A stretch of DNA of 64,000 nt from NCBI GenBank assembly GCA_038503035.1, contig JAVSML010001008.1, positions 315,164-379,163 on the forward strand, written 5' to 3'. This document shows, one piece after another, positions 23,750 to 37,205 of the stretch (positions within the stretch are counted from its first letter, which is position 1; each line of letters starts with the position of its first letter). The notes below the pieces were generated by a model. It did no database searches. It had not been told where the DNA came from and saw only the letters and a program-made list of their open reading frames with translations. The position numbers and the translations under genes were made by a program. Source of the stretch: Crocodylus rhombifer (lineage: Eukaryota > Chordata > Crocodylia > Crocodylidae).

Positions 23750-24960
23750 CATGCCGCCTCCTCACCCTTCCCTTCGACCCCGTTTTTCATCTGCTGATTT
23801 ATCCTCTATCCTGGGGGAGGGAAAAGGTTCAAAGTCACTCCTGCCTGTTCTACCTGGGCTGCATAGAGGCTGGGCTCAGCGGCAATGGAATGGGAGTTCC
23901 CTCTCCCTGTGCTTGCCCTCAGGGGACTAGGCAGGGTAGGGGAACTCAGCCCTTGCCCACTGCTGCTGCTGCCGCTCTCTGTTCCCAGCTTAGTACAGTC
24001 CAAATGCACCCCAGCTAGAGAGGGCAGGAGTGGTTTTGAAGCTTCTCCCACCCCTGGGACAGTGAGGAAAGCAGCAGTGGCAGACAGCAACAGGGGCCTG
24101 GAAGGAGAAGGGGCTTGCCTTTGACCATGGAGGGGAAACAGGGGAGTTTTATGTTCTTTGGAGATTGTTTTAAAGTACCCAGGGGCTATCCAGGTGTTAG
24201 AAGCAGGCAGGGGCTCTGTCTCATTGCTCCAGTCCCCCAAGGCAATGGAAGGATTGGAGCAGCCAGCATATTCCCGAAACCCTGGTCCAGGGAAGATGCA
24301 AGGAGTGGGGAAGAGGGGAATGGTTGCAGACTTCACATTTGTATTTCTCTCTTTCCTGCAATCATTTCCAGTAGTGGAAATTTTCTATCACTAGAATTGA
24401 ACTTTTATACACTTTCCCTTTTTTTCAGGCAAATCTCCCAGGGCAAGTACAGACATTCAAAAAATGCCTTACTTGAAGCACTATAAATTAAAGCATGAGC
24501 AGACCAAACAGATGTTGGGGGGAGGGGCTTGGAGCCTGCATACACTGGCTGCTGGGGACACTCCTGTGCACCTCACAGGAGGCTGCTGAAGTGGGCCCTC
24601 TCCCTGTGACTGTGGGGGGAAAGACACCAGACCTCTTCCTCTACACCCCTCCTGGACAGGCAGTGGCATGCCACAGGGCTGGGCCTGCTGCAGGGACACA
24701 GAGCCCAAACCCCTTTTCTGGGTCTGGCCATGAAAAAAGGGGGTTTGGGCCCTGTGTCCCTGTAGCCCCCCAGCCAGGTTTCAGTGCACTGTGAGGCTGG
24801 GGCTGCCATGAGGACAAAGAGGCCAGACCCCTATCTCCTGCAGCACTTCCCTGCCCTCCAGCCCAACAAAGACGTGCTGTAGGGTTGGGGCTGCTGCAGG
24901 GAGAGAGACCTTTTTTCCCCACCCCCAGCCAGGCTGTGGCTCACAACTAGCTGGAGAGAG
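23750..24960. repeat. GC-rich repeat block with a strong hairpin
   Basis: GC content is well above the surrounding intron, and frames are open on both strands for that reason only. 24691-24718 and 24732-24762 form a near-perfect inverted repeat with a 13-base loop. A loose repeat of GGGCTGGGCCTGCTGCAGGG-like words occurs near 24676, 24793 and 24880. It is probably a non-autonomous DNA transposon or fold-back element; termini were not found. Confidence 0.5.
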
Positions 24961-26289
24961 GAGATGGAGCTGAGATCGGAGGCTTTCGCTGATTTGGGTC
25001 AGTGACATCCAAGAAGGCAAGGCCATCCTGGTGCTTGGGCAAAGCAAACAACCTCTGCTACACTCACCTGGGATGGCAACAGAATGTGACTCGCAGTGAA
25101 TGTGGAACAGACATTTTAAAAAGTATCCTAACAGAAAGTGCTTTAGTTGAGTGCTACATCCATCAAGAGTTAACTTAGAGCACAATCCACCATTTTAAAG
25201 TCTTGTAAGAGCTGTGTCTCTTCTATTTTGTTCAATATCTGTTCAATTCTGGCTTTAGAGTGCTTTCTGTGCACTTAAAGCATAATAGGTGAAATTGTTG
25301 TACCTAGCCCCAGAAGCTGAAGAACAGATTCATCTTATGTTCTGCTTTGAACTAAAGGAGACTCAGTGAGGGAAACAAGTCCTCATAAAAGCTATGGATC
25401 CCTCTTAGTAGAATGTTATTCCACAGCTAGATGTTCAAATCTAGGTTCTTTCAGAAGAGACATCTTAACTGATCCCGAATGTTGATGAGGTGTGTATATA
25501 TATGGAGTTGGTCCCATAAGTGCCAGAGCTCATAAAAGCCATAAAAACTTTATAGGTCAATACCGAAAACCAAAACTAGAAGCTAATAGCAAGTTACTGC
25601 ACTCTTATGAGAATTCGTATAACATGTTCCTGGCATAATGTACCATTGCAGTAGCTGTTATCTCCAAGAATAAAGTAGGAATTATTAAAGGGAGCATTAA
25701 AAGTGAAAGTGTGTAGAAACGTTATAGTGTAATAAGTACTTAAATATTTGTGCTTTGAATTATATACCATCATAGAACAAACTGTAGTCGAACTGTCCTC
25801 ATTTAAACTTTGCAGGTTTGAGGGTTGTTGCTATAGAAATATCCTCCAGTTTTTATAGACACAGTAATATTTTTCCAGATCTTCAGTGGACACAGAGTAT
25901 CTATATAGCCAGTTTATTTTAAACGACCTTTAAAATTGAAGAGAAGGACTAGTAAAGCATTACATACATGTGATATTATGGAAATGTTAACTCTTTTTGC
26001 ATAGGAGTATCAATACCTTCTAGCATGTTTAGCTAAGCTTACTAAGCTAGATGACTTTATAAAGAAATGGTCCTTGGTATTTTTTCTATTGGTAATGCTA
26101 AGCAGAAATAAGTCAAAGGTAACTGCTGTACATAGCCAATTCTCAATTCAGCACAAAGGAAAGTTAGAAGTGGTGTTGGTATTCTACAGTATTTCTATGA
26201 ATTCATCATGCTCAAGAAAACAGGCATCACTAAAACTGAATATCCTGAGAGAAAAATTCTGATTAATAAGTGGCATTAGAAACCAAAAA
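24961..26289. other. Intronic sequence, nothing recognised
   Basis: AT-rich intron. The short TATATATATGGAG patch near 25495 is the only low-complexity feature. Confidence 0.5.
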
Positions 26290-27820
26290 CATACCAACTA
26301 CATTAAGTAGTAAGGGTCATGGCTGTAATTTTATAATAAAATAAACAAATGTTATTTGGTAACTTAACACTGCTTGGAGTTTCCATCTGCGGGTGGTCAT
26401 ACAGACTAAGTGGTCACGGTTATCCACCCCACCCTTTTTTTTTATTTAGTCATGGGTGATGTCCGGCTTTCTTTGCTCTCCATCCACTGACAGGTCACGG
26501 TGCATGCTTGACAGCAACAGCACAACTTTGGAATTCTTTGGAACATGGGAAACTAGGGTAAGTTCCCCATCAGAAGCAAAAATGGATGAAAAAGTTCCCC
26601 TTCTTTGATTTGCTTGCATTTCGTCTGGGATATCGGCCTTGTTTTTCCAAAACCTACCCACATAGGTCAAGTCCTGCTGTAGCAGTCTTTTTTTCCAGTT
26701 TAGTACTTGTGAAGAAATGTTCACCCACAGTATTCCTTCCTGTCTTGTACTAGGGATGAACCAGGTTTTCAATGACCTAGATTACCTTTGCATGAAGCCT
26801 CTAGTTGCTTGCCCAGGTAGATTTCTCTAGAGAGGAGGAATGATATTGCTGCATCACAGCACCAGCACATTTTCAAGCCATATTGGCAGATTTGCTGGGC
26901 ATATACTGTCTGCTGTCAGGTGCATTCCTAAAATATACCATTTCCTGAGCTGCTGCACAAATTGTGTCCAGATGTCTTGGAAGGCAGCAAGCTTGTCCAC
27001 AGCTCACCTTTCCTCACATCTCAGTTTGTTGTCAAATCTCAGGTAGTTGGTGATTTGACAGAATCGTTTTAAACTCATGGTGGCACGGAAGTAAGGACAC
27101 CTGGTGTGTTGCTCCCACAACTCCTCCGGTGCCTCGTGACCGCCATGTTATAGACCACTCAGCAGTAGGAAACCAATATAGGCTTTCAGCTCTGTTTTGT
27201 CCAGCTTTTCGACTCCTTTCTGTTTTCAGGAGGGCTATCATTCCACTCCCTGAATCTTCTTTCTGCCTCTCTGTTTGTTTCTCTTATGATAACAGTCAGT
27301 ACACCTTGTGAGAGAAACAGGTGGAATGTTTCCACCACTGTGTCTTTATTAATTTCTCTTGTTGGCCCAGCACATTCATGGACTGTGTCCTTGACTGTTC
27401 TCCATTGATGTACTAGCTATGGATTTTTTTTCCCCACGCTCTGCCATTCTTTTCTCTAAAGGTGTCATCATCTGCAATGTTTTCTGGGGGTGGTGGCAGT
27501 GGGTCTGCTCCATGTCCTGTTGTAGCTCTCCTTGATCTTCCACAGTGGCCCTGGGCTGGTCCTCTTCCCTTCCCCACTAGAAGTGTTGGCATCACTTCTG
27601 CTTGTGGCAACAACTCCTCCTCATGTAAGCGGATGATGCTTCCATAGATGCATGCTCTTCTTGCTCTGAACAATCTCCTATGTCTGGAATGAAGTCAGTA
27701 GTCTCACTGCCTTGATAAGTTTTCATCAGTGGATGTGTCGCTGTCATCCCTAGTTACCTGTGCAAGACAGGCTTCAGCACTGAATATGCGCTACCTTCTC
27801 ATTCTGGACTGCAGGAAAAA
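26290..27820 (-). pseudogene. Fossil piggyBac transposase
   Basis: Read on the - strand from high to low coordinates, the piggyBac (DDE_Tnp_1_7) landmarks appear in order. They are an acidic Ser/Asp-rich N-terminus (27800-27680), NGRAW (about 27440), ETFHLFLSQGVLTVI with the TNREAERRF helix (27350-27270), and LRFDNKL...DKLAAFQDIW.QFV (27050-26940). Then come the LTAD and PAN segment (26900-26860) and IYLGKQ (26815). The longest clean piece is 26446-26772, with LTYVGRFWKNKADIP and LVSHVPKNSKVVLLLSSMH. The GGVDNRD...TRRW block ends it (about 26415-26370). Full length would be near 450-500 codons, but several frameshifts and stops kill it. It lies opposite in strand to IL1RAPL1. TTAA-flanked ends were not resolved. 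Confidence 0.85.
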
Positions 27821-28827
27821 AAGGGAAAACTTGATTACTGCTGAATGCATATAAATAACAATCAAAGACAAGCCTGTCCATCTGTGCGGTCACAGAAGCA
27901 ATTCTGCCCTACCCTATGGCAGCGCAGGTAGCACCCTCTCCTGGACACAGAAATGAAGCCAGAGCCAGAAGCCAGAGACCAGAATCCATCCTTTGCAGGC
28001 AAGCCAAATGTGGGTGGATGCTGTTTAGAAAGCACACATGCAGGGACTTATTAGGAGCAGGTAAAAGGGGTATGGGAGGTGTCAAGCCCTTACCATTGAA
28101 GGAGACTTTATAGTGTATGCTGTACTGCAGTATGATATTGTTCTATTTATTCTCTGCTGTCCCTTTGCGCCTTGTCCTCATTTCCAACAAAGGGAGGGCA
28201 GACTAGCTTGTTTGTTATGAAAAGGGCATGTGGGGCAGAGTTTTGCCATGAGAAAAGAGAGCAGAGGTAGATTTGGGTGTGACAAAGGGGTTTTTTTGGC
28301 AAAGGGGAGGGTGTTTTGATGACGTTGAAGCCTGCAAACAAATTGATTAGTAAAAGGGATTACCGCTCCTTCTGCAAAAGCAGAGTGGAGGATGGCCAAC
28401 CATTAGTTACCATGGATATCTGAAGTGGACATGGATGAGGTGTGAAAGAATGCTGACCTTTCAGAGGCATCCACCCAAGGTGGCCAACCAGGTCTAGGCC
28501 TGTCATTTATACACAAATTGCATTGGGGTAACACTTTACCCTCATGTGTTAACATAGACTTTGGGTAAGTTGTTACCCCCTATGGAAAAACACAGTCACG
28601 CCTGGGATAACATGTTACCCACGGCAGTTTTTCATCCACAGAGAGCAAACCATTCATGTAAGCTGGCTGTTCTTTGGGGGTATTGTGCACTGCGGTGCCA
28701 GTGACAATGTCCTAAAAAGATTTTTTTTTAGAATTAATTAACTTTAAGATACTGCACAAAATAGCCTCTAGGGTAGGAAATGACCCCAGGGGAATGTATG
28801 AAGCTTAAATGACCCCAGCATTTTGTA
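27821..28827. other. Intronic sequence with GTTACCC palindromes
   Basis: Mostly unrecognised. Three GGGTAAC/GTTACCC half-palindromes lie within 100 bp at 28525, 28562 and 28603. No gene is seen. Confidence 0.45.
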
Positions 28828-29119
28828 CAGTATAACCTTATGAATCTGGCATGCTGGGGACAGAGCACCTGCTGGATATCTGAAAATGCTGGATTTTTTA
28901 AAAATGAGCAGTGGGAGGTAGGGCGGTTGTGGGCAGTCCCAGAGTAGCCGCATGCAGCACAGGGTGGTTAGTAGCAGCAGGCAGCTGCCGCATGCAAGCT
29001 TTCCCCTCTGCGTCCGGGGGCCACAGGGGAGAGCAGTGGCTGGTTCTGGAGCAGCCACTCTAGTGCCGGATTTCTGAGAATACCGGATTGCTAAAATCTG
29101 GATTCTTGCAGTTTTAATG
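28828..29119. mobile_element. Tigger-like mariner MITE, 292 bp
   Basis: Begins TA|CAGTATAACCTTATGAATC and ends GTTTTAATG|TA, so it has a TA target and decayed inverted ends. Subterminal text (ATCTGGCATGCTGGGGAC at the left; GTGCCGGATTTC and ACCGGATTGC at the right) follows the CCGGA/CTGGA-rich pattern of Tigger/pogo MITEs. There is no transposase. Confidence 0.6.
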
Positions 29120-31675
<2,556 letters not shown>

Positions 31676-31745
31676 TAAATTACAGCAGGGGGCTGAACTT
31701 GATGATCCTCCTGGGTCCCTTCCAGCCCAAATGTCTATGAAATCT
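31676..31745 (+). mobile_element. CR1 LINE 3' tail
   Basis: CAGGGGGCTGAACTTGATGA, then CCTCCTGGGTCCCTTCCAGC and AATGTCTATGAAATCTATT are the hallmark CR1 3' end with degenerate octamer copies. Only the tail is certain; 31440-31675 upstream could be its diverged body. Confidence 0.85.
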
Positions 31746-31880
31746 ATTAAATAAGTTCACGGCCTTATACATAAAGTATCTGAATAGCTACTATTATTTT
31801 CCATGGATACAAATTTAAGGCAAACGGATGCTTTTTAATTAAGTTTTTATTCCATAAATGTCGTAGGAAAGTCTGTAACT

Positions 31881-32256
31881 CAGGGGTTCTCAACCTTTTT
31901 CTTCCTGAAGCCCCCCTAGCATGCAATAACATTTTCCACAACATTTCCTCCTGTGCCACAACTAGTGCCCAGCTCCCCAGCCCTGCCTGCATGGCCCCCA
32001 GCGTAGCGGGCAGGACTTGGTGGCAGGGAGCCCCAGGGCCCAAATCACATAAGCAGCAGCAGTGTGGAGCCTCACCTGCCCACCCACAGTGCTGCCCACA
32101 AGATGGAGGCTGTGGGCTGCATGGGGTGGGTCTGACTTTGCCTCTTCCTTGGGACTCACCTCAGCCCTGATGGGCTGGGGTGGTTCCTCCCTGTCCTGGA
32201 TCAGGCTGGGTGGACCTCCTGAAACCTGCTCATGGACCCCTGGTTGAGAACCACTG
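31881..32256. mobile_element. hAT-type MITE, 376 bp, with target duplication
   Basis: The left end CAGGGGTTCTCAACCTTTTT and right end CCCTGGTTGAGAACCACTG are strong inverted repeats. Flanks CTGTAACT (31873-31880) and CTCTAAAT (32257-32264) match at 6 of 8 positions. The core is GC-rich, and the frames inside are not genes. Confidence 0.88.
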
Positions 32257-32264
32257 CTCTAAAT

Positions 32265-34442
32265 CACTTTGGACCAAATGCTGCCATTGTACAAACACAC
32301 AAGCTCGTTGTAGACGTTATGAGGATCGGAGTAGAATCTGGAGAGAAAAGGGAAGATGTCTTCTGTAATATCTAGAAAGAAAGATATTGGAATCCCCAGT
32401 AAGTTTTTTTTAAAGTGTCTCAGATTTTTTTTTTCAACAGAGAGTGAGAGTCTTATAAAACTTCAGACTGGGACAAACAATTGTTTTGGGATTAAAGACT
32501 AAAGAGCTCAGTTAAGTGCAGGGAACAACATGGCTATGCACTGATGGTCAGGGTATGTTTACTGTTCTGCCACCTGCAGAGAGTAAGAAGGGAGACTAGA
32601 AAATATAAGGTAAAGGGTTCAAAAATGGAGAGGTCACAAGTTCTCTCCCTCTCTCTTTTTAAGAGAGTTAATAACTCAGAAGTATTTTGGCTCGGTGGCT
32701 TCAAATTCTACACACGCTTTCTCTTTCATGAGAACTAGTGCGTAAGTCATATGACAGATTACCTTTGGTCTTCATCAGAGAGGGAAAGAGAGCGAGTGGA
32801 AGTGCTCAAATCTGAGGGGGCGGAAAAAGTGTCAGCTTGGTCCTGTTCCTAATCAAAAGCCATAGTGAGCACTAAGTATCTCTTTTCACCCATTTATTCT
32901 TGCTTTGCTTTTGGAGTCATCTGCTCACCATATGTGGTGGGACAAGAGGGCTCAGAGGTCCATTACCAAATGCAGTCCTATCATACAGTTGAAGAGAATT
33001 TAAATTGCAGAGGAGAAAGTTATTGGATAAACAGTTTTTATGGTCTCTGGAAGAAAGTTTGCCTCTCATAAAAGCTATACAAGCAGAGAACAGATATTGA
33101 TGGCCAGCAAGTCCCTCAGCATTCACAATGCACATATGGGCCCCAGAAAAGAGAGAACTGGGAGTCAGGCAGGGAATGAATATGTGCTTCTGAAAATCTG
33201 GACAATTATTTTTTATGTTCTTAGCTACTGGAGGGGAAGGAGTAGAGTGGCACAGCACACTTATACTTTGCTTCTTGCTGATACTTCCCTATTCTCCATT
33301 GCTAGACACTGATTTTGACGCACATAGTCAGAAAAAGAAATGTGTTACTCTCACAGCCTTTGCTGCTGCATAGGGAGTGGGGCAGCCAAGGGATGGAGTT
33401 GCTGGTAGAAAAAGTACAATAATAAATGAAGTCTAAATTCTTAAAGCTTAAATGGATTTAGATTGGGGAGAGGGCAAGGGTAGTACACTTGGATTCCCTT
33501 TCAGCTGTGCAGCACGTGGCATTCCTGCCAGAGCTCTTCAGGCTGAGCTGACAAGCTGATCAGTATGCCAGTGCTCTGCATGCAGTTTTCTCTCTGAGCT
33601 CACCACCTGACTAGCCCAGGCCCTTCTGGACCTCTGTATACACAGGTTTGTCTGTGAGCTCAAACAGCTCACTAGGCATGTGCAGGGCAGCCAAAAGAGA
33701 AGTGACCATGCAACACCTCCCCTCCCATCCAGATTTGCCCATGTCTTAGAGTAATCATTTTGCACACACTCCCAGAAGGACAGGCTAGCATCTACAGTAG
33801 CTTAACTAAAGCCAGAGTCTCAAAGCAGAAGAAAGATGATCTCCTTCCATACCATCGAGGGAAGATTTTTCCCCTGGTCTGAGTATTAAAAGGGTGGTAG
33901 CACCTTCACGTCAGAGGCTGTTTCTCTTCTTGCAATACCTGTCCTCTCTACCTTCTCATTTCAACATTCCTCGTCCTGTTCCCTGATTGCCATTAAAAAC
34001 ATGATGTAGGTATTTTCCAGAAGGACATGTTTATTAGATGATGTAAGATGGTGAGGATGGGAGTGCCATGTGGAAGTGGAGGAAAGAATTAGGTGTCAGT
34101 CTAATGGCTTCCCCAGTAGTAATTCTGAGGTCTTCTAGATCTACATACATGAATGGTGTATAGCACCTCTTTTATTTCAGCAGCATTATATATTGAAAGA
34201 AGGCAAACGGGTTCAGTTGAATTTATATAAAAAGTATGTTCATGTCCTGTGAGTGGTATTCCCTGTTGCCATCTTGAGGGAGTTGAAAGGTATAGAAAAA
34301 TAAAGGATTTCAGCAGTGTGTGTGTATATGATTGTGTTTATATATAAATCCACATACAACCACCATGATCTTACCTTTTAGTTGCTAAATTGTATTGTTT
34401 TATATAGATAATATCTAGAGAGATCTTATATATATCATATCT
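32265..34442. other. Intronic sequence; 33500-33720 shares words with 54840-54950
   Basis: Mostly unrecognised intron. The block 33500-33720 contains GAGCTCA...CAGCTCACTAGGCATGTGCAGGGCAGCC, close to AGAGCTCACTGCGCATGTGCAGCACAG at 54907. This suggests two old copies of one repeat. Confidence 0.45.
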
Positions 34443-34466
34443 ATCTATCTATCTAGATAGATAGAT
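34443..34466. repeat. Palindromic (ATCT)3(AGAT)3 tetranucleotide repeat
   Basis: Three ATCT units meet three AGAT units head to head, giving an exact 24-bp palindrome. AT-rich TATATATC sequence lies to its left. Confidence 0.9.
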
Positions 34467-36572
34467 AAATTAAACGATCCTCAGATTTTGAAACACTCTT
34501 ATCTTTTTAATTCCAGCATTATGTTTGTGACTCGACATGCTGAATCCTTTTGTTTTGTTATGCAGTGACTCATCGAGGTGCCGTTGCTAAGAAAACTAAA
34601 CTCTTGTGTAGGCAGGAAGTAACTTTATACATTAAGTCAAGCTTCAAGCCAAACCTCTTACAATTTACATTATTTATGCTATAGCAATCGGTGCTTGGTA
34701 ATTACTCTTTCAAATTTTGCCTCTATCTACTTTGCAACAGCTGCTAAACATTTACACCTTCAAGTTTTGCTTTGTTAAATGAATCTTTTCCTTTCTTTCT
34801 GAAAATCATCCGACAGCTTTCTCAGTTATGCCATAATACAGCATTTACTCAAGTCACTGGCTGTAAGAAGGAAAACTTGATTGGGTTTTTTTATGTGGAT
34901 ACTTGGTTTGTTTCCCTGAACCAGTCAGCAGAAAGAGTTTTGAAGTTGCTGTACATCTGGTCTTTGCCCAGAAACTGAATTCATTAACTTCTCTGACATT
35001 TATGGGAATTTTCCCTTCGACTTGTGTATTTGTATTCTGGAGCTCAATCTCTTCATTTACCAAGCCCCCAGTTTTGAGCCGTGGTGGTGGTTGTGTTAAT
35101 CAACACAGATATGTCTAATTTATTTGTTGTTGCTGTATATAAGGATGGCATTTTCTGGGCACTTGTGAACATTAACAGAAATAATTGTTTTTGCTTATTT
35201 AAATAAACATGTACAGAAGAATATATGTCAGACATTACAAATCTTGTTCAGGTATGCAAGGGAGCTTGGTTATGACAGGGTTATAAGTAAATTAGATCCA
35301 TGAAGTAATGGGTAGCAAGAGATTTTAAAAGGCTGGCATAATGCATCATAGCCAGTTAAAAAGTTTACAAATGTCTGTTAGCAAAAATATTTGTGACAGA
35401 CCTTTTCCTCAGTTAAAATATGTAACAAATATTTTAAAGAAAATGATGAGAAATGTGCATCGTTATTAAAGACTTGTAATTTGTTCAAAAACCTTAGTTG
35501 CTTTAAATGCTCAAATTCATTTTGAGTTTCAGGTTCATTTGGGAAGAACAGATGACAGCTGCTCAGGTGCAAGCATTTCTGGCTAAGATGGGCAAGCATT
35601 TAAACAAATGAATGCACTTAAGTGTCCATTTAAATCTTTGAGTATTTCTGAAATCAAATGTAAATCTGGCATCTTCAGAACAGGAGAAGCATTGAAATAG
35701 TCAGATACATACATGGGTATTTTCCACTTGTGCTTCTGAATCAAAACAGGACACGGAAGAAGAACCCATTCTCATGACTTTCTCAGCCAACTGTTCCCAG
35801 GTCACTGTGATGTGAATAGCTGTAACGTGCATCCAGAGTCTTACATAGTTGTTTCTACCTGGATTTGGAATCCCTTATCAATTACAAGGAATTAAAGGTG
35901 TTGGGCATTATATACTTTATAGTACAGAGGAACTTAAAAGGTCTGATCTGTATGTGCATGGTGAAACAAAGACAGGTGAATAGATATGCTTATGCTGTGA
36001 AAATCTTGTTTAAATGGCATTTTCCTGCCATTTAAATGGGCATATATCACTTGTTAGAACAGCAGCTTCAACATTTTAGGCAGGTATTTCTTTTACATAA
36101 CATTTTTAAAGAGACTGCTTCTATCTTCACTAGCTATAACTTTAAATATTGCTGCAGCATAAAATGGCAATTTAAACTCTTATCTTTATAAAGAACAAAT
36201 GTATGATTTTTTTTTTACAACATAGAGGCATAAAATAAATTTTATAACTTCTCTCATTTAATTAAAGTTACAACTTCAACTTGTGGTGTGTTCTAAGATA
36301 TTTTAAATAAGGCAATATGATTTTGTCTATGACATTTTATTTTTAAATCCTTTCCAAATTGTAATAAAAGAAAAGCATCAGAAAGTGGGAACATACTTTA
36401 GTTTCTGTTGTGTTCTTGTCCAAGCTGTAACGTGGCCTGAACCTATGAAATAATAATCAGATTTTTTGTCACAGCAAAGGCCTTTTTGTTAAATGACATG
36501 CAATCAGGTTCAATTTGAAATCATATAAAAACTGAAATCAAAGAGAAACAATATCTTGCCTCTGGTTTGCTA
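34467..36572. other. Intronic sequence, nothing recognised
   Basis: AT-rich, low in repeats, no coding signal. Its clean look could reflect conserved non-coding DNA or simply unrecognised intron. Confidence 0.5.
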
Positions 36573-36785
36573 TTAACTTTTGGAAGAGTGCACCAAGAAC
36601 AACTTGGCAGCTGTTGATCCTCTGGATTGTGATGTATTTGTAAGAAGTTGAATCAGGTGCCTGATGAATACACTTGCAATTCCCTTTATACCTTGATGTA
36701 ATGAGTGAATGATGTTCAAAAGTTTAGGGGGACAACCCAGTTTCTTTAGAACAGTAAAAAGGCCCCGTCTGTCTGCCTTGTGTAT
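36573..36785 (-). mobile_element. Non-LTR reverse transcriptase scrap
   Basis: The - frame reads ADRRGLFTVLKKLGCPPKLL then NIIHSLHQGIKGIASVF, matching the region after the first catalytic Asp in LINE reverse transcriptases (RxGLWxVLxKxGCPPKLLxIIxSLHxGM). The conserved F-D-x-V before it is degraded, and the GVKQG-like part (TNTSQSRGSTAAKLF) after it is also changed. Clade not assigned. Confidence 0.7.
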
Positions 36786-37205
36786 GACCGTAAACTGCAT
36801 GTGACTGGAGGCCCTGTTGGCACCATGGTGGAGCTACTTATGACAGGCTAGCTCCTATAAAATACCACAATGGTGCAACCTCCAGAGTAAGGTGACTATA
36901 GGGGATGTCACTACCCCAGCCCCACTGCTTTGTGCTTTGTGGGTATTCCTTCGCTGGGATAAGGCTTAGGGACATCTTTCTGACAGCAACATCACCCCCA
37001 CCCCCCCAGCTGAGGCATTAGGCAGTCAGCAGCAACTGTAATTTGTTTCTCTCTAGCAGAAGCTACAGCCATCATCAGGGTGCTGAATGTCTTCACTCAG
37101 TCTGATGCTTGGACTCTGTCTCACTGGTCTAAAGAGAGGATGGTAGGTCTAGGGCAGCCTCTACTCCATACTCTTGCCTAGGCATATGTGTTGAAGGTCT
37201 TTGTT
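36784..37205 (+). repeat. Interspersed repeat copy C (same family as 12889-13265)
   Basis: Shares GTATGACC.TAAACTGCAT, CAACCTCCAGAGTAAGGTG, GCAGAAGCTACAGCCAT and GGATGGTAGGTCTAGGGCAG with copy B, in the same order and strand. It ends CTAGGCATATGTGTTGAAGG. It begins exactly at the end of the RT scrap on the opposite strand, so a junction lies here. Confidence 0.68.

Noticed and set aside
23806..24336. 176-codon - strand gene
   Set aside because: GC-rich block with overlapping open frames in both directions, no recognised domain, and repeat-like content.
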